The translations under genes and the position numbers were made by a program. Positions 1 through 7,578 of a DNA stretch of 8,993 nucleotides are shown here, in pieces. Source of the stretch: Bacillota bacterium (GTDB taxonomy: Bacteria; Bacillota; Bacilli; Alicyclobacillales; SLC66); the NCBI GenBank assembly GCA_021821185.1, contig JAKACU010000070.1, positions 1 to 8,993 of the forward strand. The letters are read 5' to 3'. Under the pieces are notes generated by a model, which saw nothing but the letters and a program-made list of their open reading frames with translations, did not search any database and was not told the DNA's origin. Positions within the stretch are counted from its first letter, which is position 1. Each line of letters begins with the position of its first letter.

Positions 1-948
1 GGCCTGTTTTTGGCGGCGCTATTGGCGAACCCATTCGTCTTATGGTTTCGGTGGTTGGAAGACCGGTTGATCAAGACCCCCCTTGTTGATCTTGTTTCCG
101 GTGTGATCGGTTTTATCGTTGGGCTAGTTGTGGCGTTTTTACTGACACCAGCGATTGGCTACATCCCCGTTGTCGGGGTGTATGTGCAATTTTTCGCATC
201 GATTTTGCTTGGGTATCTTGGGTTTCGCATCTTTTTCTCGCGACGTGAAGAGATCTTCTCTTTTTTGCCCGCGGTGCTTTCTCGAGGCAGGGACCGTGAG
301 CGTGGTAAAAATAACGCTTCGGCTCCTGAGAAACGCTCAGGGGATGCCAAGATTCTTGATACAAGCGTCATTATCGATGGTCGTATCGCTGATATTGTAC
401 AAACCGGCTTTCTTGATGGTGTGATTGTCATTCCTACGTTTGTCTTGGAAGAATTGCAACATATCGCAGACAGCTCTGATGTGCTAAAGCGCAACCGTGG
501 CCGCCGCGGTCTCGACATCCTAAATCGTATTCAAAAGGAACTCAAAGTCAAGGTTCAGGTGCTTGAGATTGACTTTGAAGATATCGCTGAAGTGGACAGC
601 AAACTCGTCCGACTGGCAAAAAACATCGATGGTAAAGTGGTCACCAATGATTTCAACTTAAACAAAGTATGCGAATTGCAAGGTGTGACAGTACTGAACA
701 TCAATGACTTGGCCAATGCGGTAAAACCTGTGGTTCTTCCTGGTGAAGAGATTGTTGTCATGGTGATTAAAGACGGTAAAGAATTTGGGCAAGGCATTGG
801 TTATTTGGACGATGGGACGATGATCGTGATTGAAGGCGGTCGCGAGTACATTGGGCATCGTCTTGACGTGCTTGTCACGAGTGTTTTGCAAACATCTGCT
901 GGTCGGATGATTTTTGCCAAACCGAAGGCACTGGAAAGAGCGTTATAA
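1..948 (+). CDS. yacL: YacL-like membrane-anchored PIN/TRAM domain protein, 5' truncated by the window
   Basis: The reading frame is open from base 1 and ends at TAA 946-948. A TTG at 10 is in frame, but it lies inside a hydrophobic stretch and homologues carry about 55 more N-terminal residues, so I treat the gene as cut at its 5' end. Counting from that TTG, two membrane segments follow at about residues 29-50 and 55-77, then a charged linker (about 78-112). The PIN-type nuclease domain covers about 113-235, with conserved acidic residues D117 and D123 (LDTSVIIDG), E147/E148 and D214 (VVTNDFNL). A C-terminal TRAM RNA-binding module runs from about 240 to 305. In the family this is an inner-membrane protein with a cytoplasmic putative RNase domain; its physiological substrate is not well established. 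The gene sits at the usual place before ispD, and an intrinsic terminator follows. Family assignment is firm; nuclease activity is inferred from the acidic residues. Confidence 0.93.
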   Translation, partial: GLFLAALLANPFVLWFRWLEDRLIKTPLVDLVSGVIGFIVGLVVAFLLTPAIGYIPVVGVYVQFFASILLGYLGFRIFFSRREEIFSFLPAVLSRGRDRERGKNNASAPEKRSGDAKILDTSVIIDGRIADIVQTGFLDGVIVIPTFVLEELQHIADSSDVLKRNRGRRGLDILNRIQKELKVKVQVLEIDFEDIAEVDSKLVRLAKNIDGKVVTNDFNLNKVCELQGVTVLNINDLANAVKPVVLPGEEIVVMVIKDGKEFGQGIGYLDDGTMIVIEGGREYIGHRLDVLVTSVLQTSAGRMIFAKPKALERAL

Positions 949-998
949 GCCTATAAGGTCGAGTCCTTGCATGATGATGTGGGACAAACTGTAGGGAG

Positions 999-1026
999 CC
1001 GGGTCACTTTTTGTGGCCCGGTTTTT
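999..1026 (+). terminator. Intrinsic terminator after yacL
   Basis: A 9-bp stem pairs CCGGGTCAC (999-1007) with GTGGCCCGG (1013-1021), with one G-U wobble, around a five-T loop (1008-1012). It is followed directly by TTTTT (1022-1026). GC-rich stem plus T-run is a textbook Rho-independent terminator. It lies 50 bases after the yacL stop. The only upstream standard start codon for ispD (TTG 1011) falls inside it. Confidence 0.8.
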
Positions 1027-1745
1027 CAGGGGAGTGGGGCGTTATCGATCACGTTTTATCGTATACTGATATCGATTTTGTGATCATGGCTGCAGGTTCG
1101 GGAACCCGCATGCAAGCAAAGATGAAAAAACAGTGGATACCTATAGAGAATCAACCGTTATTTGTCTATACCTTATCGCGATTGCTCGTTTTTGGTGCTG
1201 ATTCGCTGATTGTCGTCGTGCATCCGGACGACGTGGAAGCTACAGCACGGATACTACAGGCTTCTGGCGTCCCAAAATCATGCTGTCGAATCGTCACAGG
1301 CGGAAGTGATCGCCAGGAGTCTGTCTTTCATGGTATTCGGGTTGCGAAGCGGAAATTTGTTGCTGTGCACGATGCAGCACGCCCATTTATCGACAAGGAT
1401 GATATCGCTGCCGTCGTAAAGCGTGCGCGCATTACTGGGGCCGCGACGTTGGGCTACCCCGTACGAGATACGCTTGTACGAACGGATGACGAGGCCATTA
1501 CCGAAGCGGTGCCTCGCGACTCTTTGTGGCAAGTACAAACGCCACAGGTTTTTTTGCATGAATGGCTGTTGGCTGCGCACGTACAGGCGATGCGTGAAGG
1601 TTTTCATGGTACTGATGATACGGCATTAGTGGCTCGATTGGGTCATCGCGTGGATGTGGTGCGTGGGTCAGCGTTAAACGTCAAGATTACGGAACCTGGT
1701 GATGCTATGTATTTGCGGCTGTGGGAGGGAAGAAAATGCGAGTAG
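1011..1745 (+). CDS. ispD: 2-C-methyl-D-erythritol 4-phosphate cytidylyltransferase (start uncertain)
   Basis: IspD joins CTP and 2-C-methyl-D-erythritol 4-phosphate to give CDP-ME and pyrophosphate, the third step of the MEP isoprenoid pathway. The protein shows the nucleotide-binding signature AAGSGTRM (residues 27-34 counted from TTG 1011) with its Arg, the KKQ lysine pair at 39-40, VHDAARPF (Asp at 121), LWQVQTPQVF, GTDDTALV, and NVKITEPGD with the substrate lysine at 225. The end is secure: TAG 1743-1745, overlapping ispF by 10 bases. The start is not. TTG 1011 is the furthest-upstream standard start, giving 244 residues with about 18 more than homologues need, and it lies in a terminator hairpin. 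GTG 1080 and ATG 1086 would cut into the first beta strand and lack a ribosome site. An AGGGGAG at 1028-1034 suggests initiation near 1040-1070, where no ATG, GTG or TTG is in frame. Function is certain; the N terminus is open. Confidence 0.93.
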   Translation: MWPGFSGEWGVIDHVLSYTDIDFVIMAAGSGTRMQAKMKKQWIPIENQPLFVYTLSRLLVFGADSLIVVVHPDDVEATARILQASGVPKSCCRIVTGGSDRQESVFHGIRVAKRKFVAVHDAARPFIDKDDIAAVVKRARITGAATLGYPVRDTLVRTDDEAITEAVPRDSLWQVQTPQVFLHEWLLAAHVQAMREGFHGTDDTALVARLGHRVDVVRGSALNVKITEPGDAMYLRLWEGRKCE

Positions 1746-2209
1746 GACTGGGTTTCGATGTACACAGCTTAGTGCCTGGAAGGAAATTGGTGCTTGGCGG
1801 AATTGAGATTCCCTGTGATGTGGGCTTACTTGGTCATTCAGATGCGGATGTGCTTTTGCACGCCTTGATGGACGCTCTATTGGGGGCGGCTGCGTTGGGG
1901 GACATTGGCGATCATTTTCCTGACACCGATGATCGATATAAAGGCATCTCGAGTGTCGAATTGCTTAGGCATGTGGTGATATTATTGGAGCAAAAAGGGT
2001 ACCGCGTGGGTAATGTTGATCTCATGCTGATGGCACAAAAGCCGAAGGTTGCCCCATTTAAAGCGCAAATGATACACTTGATTGCGCAAGTTTTAGCGGT
2101 TGATATCACCTGTGTAAGTATCAAGGCGACAACGATGGAGAAGATGGGTTTCGTTGGTCGTGAGGAAGGCATCGCTTGTCAAGCGGTAGCCTTGTTGCTT
2201 GAAAAATAG
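1736..2209 (+). CDS. ispF: 2-C-methyl-D-erythritol 2,4-cyclodiphosphate synthase
   Basis: IspF cyclises CDP-ME 2-phosphate to 2-C-methyl-D-erythritol 2,4-cyclodiphosphate with release of CMP, the MEP step two reactions after IspD. The product is 157 residues, normal for this small trimeric enzyme. Metal ligands D8 and H10 (GFDVHS) and H42 are present within LGHSDADVLLHAL, followed by LGDIGDHFPDTD and the C-terminal ATTMEKMGFVGREEG signature. I chose ATG 1736 because GGGAGGGA at 1723-1730 is a well-placed ribosome site and the protein then begins MRVGLGFDVH, like its relatives. GTG 1721 is in frame but lies before that site. The 10-base overlap with the end of ispD suggests translational coupling and roughly equal output of the two enzymes. 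No odd residues seen. Confidence 0.97.
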   Translation: MRVGLGFDVHSLVPGRKLVLGGIEIPCDVGLLGHSDADVLLHALMDALLGAAALGDIGDHFPDTDDRYKGISSVELLRHVVILLEQKGYRVGNVDLMLMAQKPKVAPFKAQMIHLIAQVLAVDITCVSIKATTMEKMGFVGREEGIACQAVALLLEK

Positions 2210-2218
2210 GATGGTGAC

Positions 2219-3688
2219 ATGATGACGGTACGATTACGATTTGCGCCAAGCCCGACAGGCCATTTACATATTGGTGGGGCGCGCACGGCTTTATTCAATT
2301 ATTTATATGCGAAACATCATCAAGGTACTTTTTTATTGCGCATTGAAGATACCGATTTGGGGCGTCATGTGGAAGCAGCGGCGCAAGAGTTTGCGGACAG
2401 CTTGCGTTGGCTAGGTATCACATGGGATGAGGGCGCGTTTCAAGGCGGCACATACGGTCCTTATTATTGTACGGAGCGCCTGGACATCTATACCGAGCAC
2501 GTGACAAAGTTACAAGCAGAAGGTTTCGTCTATCCGTGTTTCTGCAGCGAAGATGAGTTGCAGCAAGAACGAGAGCATGCACTTGCGCACGGAGAGATGC
2601 CTCATTATTCGGGTAAGTGCCGTCATCTCACGAAAGAACAAAGGGAACACCATCTGCAAGAAGGACGTCTTCCTGTGTTGCGGTTTCGTGTTCCTGATGA
2701 TCGTACGATCGTGTTTGAGGATTTGATTCGAGGGCCGATGTCGTTTGAATCTGCGGGCGTTGGTGGGGACTTTGTGATTGTCAAGTCAAACGGTATTCCA
2801 ACGTACAACTTTGCTTGCACGGTGGACGATCATCTGATGGAGATAACACACGTGATTCGTGGTGAGGAGCATATTTCCAATACGCCGCGGCAAATTCTCA
2901 TCTATGAAGCGTTCGGATGGAGTTTACCGTTATTTGGTCATGTATCGCTCATTCTGGGGCCAAATGGCAAGAAACTCAGTAAACGTGATGAATCGATCAT
3001 TCAATTTATTGAACAATATCGTGCATCAGGGTATCTGCCACAAGCGTTGTTTAATTTCTTGGGATTACTTGGGTGGTCTCCGACGACAGAAGAAGAAATT
3101 TTAAGCCATGATGAATTGGTGGCACAATTTTCATTGGATCATGTTAGCAAAAGCGGAGCATTTTTTGACTCGGCAAAGTTGGATTGGATGAATGGGAACT
3201 ATCTAAAGCAAGCCGACCCACAAAGTTTATTGCCGATGATGCGAGATCTGTTACAACCGTTAGAAACGGAGCAACCCTATGTACGTGATGATGCCTTTGT
3301 ACTTGAGTTGATCTCTTTATATCAGGATCAAGTGTCGAACCTCAGTCAGATTCTTACGGAGGGACAAACGCTTTTACAATTGCATGCACCGTTTGAACCT
3401 GATGCTAAAGCCCTGCTTACAAGTGGTGAATCTGGCGACGTGCAAAAGGTGCTTGCTGCTTTACTTGCTGCTGTGCAAACTGCACCATCTTTTGATGCGC
3501 CAGATGTGAAAGAAATCTTGCATGGGGTTCAAGTCCAGACCGGGATAAAAGGAAAAAATCTGTTCATGCCTGTACGCGCGGCGACAACAGGGCAACTTCA
3601 TGGACGGGATCTTGCACGCACGATCGCGCTGCTTGGTCAAGAGCGCGTCGTTTATCGGGTGCAATCGGCTATGGAGTTTCTACAATAA
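2219..3688 (+). CDS. gltX: Glutamyl-tRNA synthetase (class I)
   Basis: GltX attaches glutamate to tRNA-Glu. In Bacilli it usually also charges tRNA-Gln, which GatCAB then amidates; that non-discriminating behaviour is inferred from the lineage. At 489 residues the length is typical. The class I signatures are present: APSPTGHLHIGG (residues 9-20, HIGH-type) and KLSKRDES (from residue 252, KMSKS-type). A complete zinc-type motif C-x-C-x24-C-x-H is visible (C107, C109, C134, H136). The anticodon-binding helical domain fills the C-terminal third, ending with GKNLFMPVRAATTGQLHG and a final helix. The start may be ATG 2219 or the adjacent ATG 2222; a modest purine-rich site (AGGATGGTG, 2208-2216) precedes both. 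The gene begins 10 bases after ispF, so the two are probably cotranscribed, and a probable terminator lies 48 bases after its stop. Confidence 0.97.
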   Translation: MMTVRLRFAPSPTGHLHIGGARTALFNYLYAKHHQGTFLLRIEDTDLGRHVEAAAQEFADSLRWLGITWDEGAFQGGTYGPYYCTERLDIYTEHVTKLQAEGFVYPCFCSEDELQQEREHALAHGEMPHYSGKCRHLTKEQREHHLQEGRLPVLRFRVPDDRTIVFEDLIRGPMSFESAGVGGDFVIVKSNGIPTYNFACTVDDHLMEITHVIRGEEHISNTPRQILIYEAFGWSLPLFGHVSLILGPNGKKLSKRDESIIQFIEQYRASGYLPQALFNFLGLLGWSPTTEEEILSHDELVAQFSLDHVSKSGAFFDSAKLDWMNGNYLKQADPQSLLPMMRDLLQPLETEQPYVRDDAFVLELISLYQDQVSNLSQILTEGQTLLQLHAPFEPDAKALLTSGESGDVQKVLAALLAAVQTAPSFDAPDVKEILHGVQVQTGIKGKNLFMPVRAATTGQLHGRDLARTIALLGQERVVYRVQSAMEFLQ

Positions 3689-3736
3689 GTGCGGTACAAT
3701 GAATTCCAAATCGATCGGTGATACTGCGGCTTGACG

Positions 3737-3766
3737 CCGTCTCTGGCGATGGCTGGAGGCGGTTTT
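3737..3766 (+). terminator. Probable intrinsic terminator between gltX and cysE
   Basis: CCGTCTCT (3737-3744) can pair with GGAGGCGG (3755-3762) over 8 bp including two wobble pairs, around a 10-base loop, followed by TTTT (3763-3766). The short T-run makes it weaker than the yacL and rlmB terminators. It may be only partial, leaving some readthrough into cysE. Confidence 0.55.
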
Positions 3767-3789
3767 CCGTATGGTAGAGGAGGGTAACC

Positions 3790-4452
3790 ATGCTCAAGTG
3801 GCTGCGTTCGATGAAAGAAGATATTCGCTTTATTCGCGAGATGGATCCGGCGGCGCATTCTTCTTTTGAAGTATGGCTCACGTACTCAGGATTACACGCA
3901 GTATGGTTGTACCGGCTTGCTCATGCGCTGTATAAACACAAATGGTTTACACTGGCTCGTGTCATTTCACAGTTCGCTCGCTTTTTGACCAATATCGAGA
4001 TACATCCCGGAGCCGTGATCGGGCGATGTCTTTTCATTGACCATGGAACTGGAGTGGTCATTGGCGAGACGGCCGTGATTGGGGACTATGTGACGATCTA
4101 TCAAGGTGTGACGCTTGGTGGTACAGGCAAGGAGAAGGGGAAGCGCCACCCTACGGTAGGAAGCCACGTCTTGATTGCTACGGGCGCCAAGATCCTTGGG
4201 TCGTTAACGATTGGTGATTACGCAAAGATCGGTGCTGGATCTGTTGTTTTGCGTTCGGTCCCATGTAATTCCACGGTGGTAGGTATTCCTGCGCGCGTGG
4301 TTGTGCTTGATGGACGGCGTGTGGATGACTTAGATCAAACCAATTTGCCAGACCCTGTAAGCGATCAACAGAGTCTGATGCAAGATCGTATCCAAGATCT
4401 TGAACGAAGGCTTAACCAATTGGAAACGCAACTGGCAGAGGTTAGAAACTAG
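3790..4452 (+). CDS. cysE: Serine O-acetyltransferase
   Basis: CysE transfers acetyl from acetyl-CoA to L-serine, giving O-acetylserine for cysteine synthesis. The 220-residue protein has an N-terminal helical part (about 1-65) and a left-handed beta-helix of hexapeptide repeats (about 66-175), including [18 protein letters not shown] and IGAGSVVL. The catalytic pair corresponding to E. coli Asp143/His158 is E70 (IEIHPGA) and H85 (IDHGTG); Glu in place of Asp is also what I recall for B. subtilis CysE. The C-terminal tail (about 195-220) is charged and heptad-like, probably a short coiled coil, and ends in Asn rather than the terminal Ile that docks CysK in enterobacteria. ATG 3790 is preceded by GAGGAGGG (3777-3784). 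cysS follows after 13 bases, pairing cysteine supply with cysteine charging as in B. subtilis. No T-box leader fits in the 101 bases upstream. Confidence 0.96.
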   Translation: MLKWLRSMKEDIRFIREMDPAAHSSFEVWLTYSGLHAVWLYRLAHALYKHKWFTLARVISQFARFLTNIEIHPGAVIGRCLFIDHGTGVVIGETAVIGDYVTIYQGVTLGGTGKEKGKRHPTVGSHVLIATGAKILGSLTIGDYAKIGAGSVVLRSVPCNSTVVGIPARVVVLDGRRVDDLDQTNLPDPVSDQQSLMQDRIQDLERRLNQLETQLAEVRN

Positions 4453-4465
4453 GAGGGCAACACGC

Positions 4466-5854
4466 GTGGCTATCCAACTGTATAACAGCATGACGGGACA
4501 AAAGGAGCCGTTTGTCCCAATCCAACCGGGTGTTGTGCGGATCTACTCCTGTGGGCCAACTGTGTATAATTATTTTCACATTGGCAATGCACGGGCGTTC
4601 GTTGTATTTGATATGGTTCGTCGATATTTTCGCTATCGCGGGTATACGGTGCGCTTTGTCCAAAATTTCACCGATGTGGATGATAAGCTGATCAAACGCG
4701 CTGGTGAGCTTGATTCCACAGTCCACGATGTCGCATCGCAGTATATCGATGCGTATTTTCAAGATGCACAATTGCTTGGCATCGAGAAAGCGGATGTGCA
4801 TCCGCGTGTGACCGACACCATGCAAGAGATTATCGCCTTTATCGTAGGTTTAGTCGATGCAGGATATGCTTATGAAGCGGATGGGGACGTGCTTTTTGCA
4901 ACGCGCCGTTTTTGCGACTATGGGAAGTTGTCAGGGCAATCCTTAGAGGATCTACAGGCAGGTAGTCGCATCGATGTAACGGATAAAAAGCGTGATGGTC
5001 TTGATTTTACGTTGTGGAAAGCGGCGAAGCCTGATGAACCTTCTTGGGACAGCCCATGGGGACAGGGGCGTCCGGGCTGGCATATCGAATGTTCGGCGAT
5101 GATTCAAAAGTATCTCGGTGATCACATCGATATTCATGGCGGTGGGCACGATTTGTTATTTCCCCATCATGAAAATGAGATTGCCCAAAGCGAAGCGTTG
5201 CTTGGAGAACCGTTGGCCAAATATTTTATGCACAATGGGTATATCAATATCAACAACGAGAAAATGTCTAAGTCGCTTGGCAACAGTATCTTTGTCCACG
5301 ATCTTGTCAAGCGCTATGATCCGCGCGCGTTACGTTTATTTTTGCTTTCGGCGCATTATCGTAGCCCGATCAATTATTCGGATGATGTGATGAGTCAGAT
5401 GGTGTCTGCACTCAGACGCGTTGATACTTGTCAGGATTACCTGCGGATGCGGCAACAAGATGAATTTCTTGCTCCGGGCGAAGGGCTAAACTTTGATTCG
5501 TTTCAAACACGATTTGTTGACGCTATGGACGATGACATGAACACGGGCGATGCTATCGGTGTACTATTCGATCTGGTCCGCGACGCAAATCAATACATGC
5601 ATGACGGTGAGGTTTCAATGCTCGGTCTTCGCTCGTATGAACAAAAACTCGCCGAATGGTTGTCCTTGCTTGGCCTCTTGCAAGAGGAAAGCGATGACTC
5701 CGATGCATCAATTCAAGCACTGATTACTGAGCGCGAAGAGGCGAGAAAGCAAAGGAACTTTGCCAAGGCAGATGCCCTGCGCCAAAATTTGCAAGAACTT
5801 GGTATTCGTATGGAAGATACTTCGCAAGGTATTCGCTGGTGGAGGGAACGATGA
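4466..5854 (+). CDS. cysS: Cysteinyl-tRNA synthetase (class I)
   Basis: CysS charges tRNA-Cys with cysteine. The 462-residue protein carries the HIGH-type motif HIGN (38-41) after YSCGPTVYN, the KMSKS motif (266-270), and all four zinc ligands that give cysteine selectivity: C29, C209 (GWHIECSAM), H234 and E238 (FPHHENE). The C-terminal part contains the DALR-type helical domain and ends in a short basic-acidic helix typical of the family. I chose GTG 4466 because AGGAGGG (4451-4457) sits 8 bases before it and the protein then starts like B. subtilis CysS. An in-frame ATG at 4400 lies inside cysE and would add 22 unneeded residues. The stop TGA 5852-5854 overlaps the mrnC start in an ATGA arrangement, indicating coupled translation. 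Confidence 0.97.
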   Translation: MAIQLYNSMTGQKEPFVPIQPGVVRIYSCGPTVYNYFHIGNARAFVVFDMVRRYFRYRGYTVRFVQNFTDVDDKLIKRAGELDSTVHDVASQYIDAYFQDAQLLGIEKADVHPRVTDTMQEIIAFIVGLVDAGYAYEADGDVLFATRRFCDYGKLSGQSLEDLQAGSRIDVTDKKRDGLDFTLWKAAKPDEPSWDSPWGQGRPGWHIECSAMIQKYLGDHIDIHGGGHDLLFPHHENEIAQSEALLGEPLAKYFMHNGYININNEKMSKSLGNSIFVHDLVKRYDPRALRLFLLSAHYRSPINYSDDVMSQMVSALRRVDTCQDYLRMRQQDEFLAPGEGLNFDSFQTRFVDAMDDDMNTGDAIGVLFDLVRDANQYMHDGEVSMLGLRSYEQKLAEWLSLLGLLQEESDDSDASIQALITEREEARKQRNFAKADALRQNLQELGIRMEDTSQGIRWWRER

Positions 5855-6243
5855 TGACGGAGGAAGAGTCGTTTCGTTTAGCTCCGCTTGCTTTGGCTTA
5901 TATTGGTGATACTGTATGGGAATTGGAAGTGCGTACGAGCCTCGTGATGGCAGGTGAAAGATTACCGCATCGCCTGCATACACGAGCGGTTGCCATGGTG
6001 CGGGCGCAGGCGCAGGCGGATCGGTTATATGCTGTGATTGAACGCTTGACTGACCGTGAACGCGACGTTGTGCGTAAAGGTCGCAACGCAAAGTCAGGTT
6101 CGATTCCCAAAAACGCTAAAGTGGCAGACTATCGGGCGAGCACAGGACTTGAGGCGCTCTTTGGGTATCTTTATATGTCGCAGCAAGAAGCACGATTGAA
6201 GGAAGTCATTGGTTGGCTTTTAGATGTACCACAACAAGCCTAG
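5851..6243 (+). CDS. mrnC: Mini-ribonuclease III (23S rRNA 3'/5' end maturation)
   Basis: Mini-III is a dimeric RNase III-like enzyme without a double-stranded RNA-binding domain; in B. subtilis it trims the ends of pre-23S rRNA. The 130-residue protein shows the family core LALAYIGDTVWE with catalytic D20 and E24, the RGRNAKSGSIPKN loop, and STGLEALFGYLY with catalytic E101. It lacks any C-terminal extension, as expected. ATG 5851 overlaps the cysS stop by four bases. ATG 5854 is immediately next to it and better spaced from GGAGGG (5841-5846), so the true start may be either. An upstream in-frame GTG at 5839 precedes that ribosome site and is unlikely. It belongs functionally with the following rlmB, which also acts on 23S rRNA. 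Confidence 0.95.
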   Translation: MMTEEESFRLAPLALAYIGDTVWELEVRTSLVMAGERLPHRLHTRAVAMVRAQAQADRLYAVIERLTDRERDVVRKGRNAKSGSIPKNAKVADYRASTGLEALFGYLYMSQQEARLKEVIGWLLDVPQQA

Positions 6244-6253
6244 GAGAGTGTTC

Positions 6254-7558
6254 ATGGTAAGAAAAATGGTAAGGCCCATGGGGCGCAGGTCATCAGCAAC
6301 AAGTTCGCGTTCGACAGGTTTTGGCGGTTCGCGCGACGAGCGTGGCAGTCGTGATGGGTATGGCAGTCGTGACGGTTACGGTGCACGTGGTTCACGCGGC
6401 GAGCGTGCAGAACGTGGTCCGCGTAGCGATGGTGGTGACCACGGACCGCGTAGTGATCGTGATCGTAGCGATCGTGGGTCAAGCTCTGGGAATCGTGGGG
6501 GCTTTGGCGACCGTGCGCCACGCGCAGAACGTCCATCGGGTACCGATCGTTCCTCGAGCACAAATCGCGTAAGACGAGACGATTCTAGTAGCGATCGTGC
6601 AGGCTTTGGGGCACGTACCTATGGGGATCGCCAGCCTCGCTTTGATCGGACAAGTCGTGGTGATGCTGTGCGATCATCCGATAGCCGATTGGCACCGCGC
6701 GGCGATAGCAGAAAACGGACAGACACGTGGGATAGCCGCGGGCGTAAGCGCGAATCGTATAAGCGGGACGATCGAGCACAAAGTCGCACTAGTGTTGCAG
6801 CGGCGTCTCAAGTAGACCAAAACGATTTTATTCTTGGCCGGCGCGCGGTGATGGAAGCCTTAAAAGGTGAGCGTGAACTCAATAAGCTCTTGGTGCAAGA
6901 CAATGCATCAGGTGGGAGTTTCTCGGAAATTATTCATCGTGCTAAGGAACAATCTGTGGTCGTGCAGACTGTTCCGCGCGCAAAACTTGATGAGATTACA
7001 CAACATGGCAATCACCAAGGCGTTGTAGCATACGTTGCAGCTAAAGAATATATGGAACTTGATGAACTTATTGCCATTGCGTTAAAGAAAAAACCTGCAC
7101 TTCTCGTCATGCTTGACGGCATTGAGGACCCGCATAACTTGGGATCGATTCTAAGGTCGGTTGATGCAGCAGGCGCGTCAGGTGTAATTATCCCGAAACG
7201 TCGCGCGGTGCCGTTGACGGGAACGGTGGCGAAAGCTTCGGCAGGCGCTCTTGAACATGTCGAAGTCGCTCGTGTGGTCAATCTTTCACAAGCTATCGAT
7301 GCTTTGAAAGAGGCGGGATTTTGGCTTGTGGGCGCCGATGCGAAAGCTCCGACCTTTCATTGGCAGGCAGATTTCACCATGCCGACGGTTCTTGTGATTG
7401 GCAATGAAGGAGAAGGCCTGGCTCGCTTGACTGCGGAACGCTGTGATATGCTCGTTAAATTACCGATGCACGGCCAGGTGGATTCGCTAAATGCTGGTGT
7501 TGCAACAGGGGTTTTACTGTATGAAGTCGTGCGACAACGTTCGCGTGGAGGGTACTAA
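6254..7558 (+). CDS. rlmB: 23S rRNA (guanosine 2'-O)-methyltransferase RlmB-like, TrmH/SPOUT family, with long disordered N-terminus
   Basis: The C-terminal 245 residues are a canonical TrmH-family enzyme: an L30e-like substrate-binding domain starting at DFILGRRAVMEAL (about 191-265), then a SPOUT S-adenosylmethionine-dependent fold with its three motifs. These are EDPHNLGSILRS (N295, R301), VIGNEGEGL (N384, E385) and DSLNAGVATGVLLYE (S411, N413). RlmB methylates the 2'-OH of G2251 (E. coli numbering) in the ribosomal P-loop; exact site specificity is inferred from family and locus. The first 190 residues are unusual: low-complexity and almost certainly disordered, about 68% Arg, Ser, Gly and Asp over residues 1-180 (43, 31, 27 and 22), with no Cys. 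They make the protein 434 residues against roughly 250 for usual relatives. ATG 6254 follows AGGAGAG (6242-6248) closely. In-frame ATG 6224 lies inside mrnC. ATGs at 6266 and 6278 are less well placed. A strong terminator follows. Confidence 0.94.
   Translation: MVRKMVRPMGRRSSATSSRSTGFGGSRDERGSRDGYGSRDGYGARGSRGERAERGPRSDGGDHGPRSDRDRSDRGSSSGNRGGFGDRAPRAERPSGTDRSSSTNRVRRDDSSSDRAGFGARTYGDRQPRFDRTSRGDAVRSSDSRLAPRGDSRKRTDTWDSRGRKRESYKRDDRAQSRTSVAAASQVDQNDFILGRRAVMEALKGERELNKLLVQDNASGGSFSEIIHRAKEQSVVVQTVPRAKLDEITQHGNHQGVVAYVAAKEYMELDELIAIALKKKPALLVMLDGIEDPHNLGSILRSVDAAGASGVIIPKRRAVPLTGTVAKASAGALEHVEVARVVNLSQAIDALKEAGFWLVGADAKAPTFHWQADFTMPTVLVIGNEGEGLARLTAERCDMLVKLPMHGQVDSLNAGVATGVLLYEVVRQRSRGGY
6326..6379 (+). 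repeat. Tandem 18-bp repeat inside rlmB (GSRDER / GSRDGY / GSRDGY)
   Basis: Three in-frame 18-base units occupy 6326-6343, 6344-6361 and 6362-6379. Units two and three encode the same hexapeptide and differ only at synonymous positions; unit one shares GSRD. This looks like past duplication within the disordered N-terminal extension of RlmB, followed by synonymous drift under protein-level selection. Confidence 0.8.
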
Positions 7559-7578
7559 GTTATCTTGAAGTGGACAGG

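Noticed and set aside
159..518. 119-residue open frame on the minus strand opposite yacL
   Set aside because: It is antiparallel to a well-conserved gene, has no recognisable domain and no supported start; a shadow frame.
1062..1067. TATACT as a -10 box for a separate ispD promoter
   Set aside because: The bases 16-18 upstream (around 1038-1045) give no -35 resemblance and there is no extended TG. Kept only as one explanation for the odd ispD start.
3731..3736. TTGACG as a -35 box for cysE
   Set aside because: No acceptable -10 lies 16-18 bases downstream (region reads TGGAGGCGG); the bases are better explained as lying at the base of a terminator hairpin.
4400..4465. N-terminal extension of cysS from ATG 4400
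   Set aside because: It lies inside cysE, adds 22 residues absent from relatives, and GTG 4466 has a strong ribosome site (AGGAGGG) and the family-typical N terminus.
6252..6572. Several long open frames on both strands over the start of rlmB
   Set aside because: They arise from the biased, repetitive codon make-up of the Arg/Ser/Gly/Asp-rich stretch. Their products are His/Arg- or Val-rich low-complexity sequences with no ribosome sites, while the rlmB frame continues directly into a recognised enzyme.
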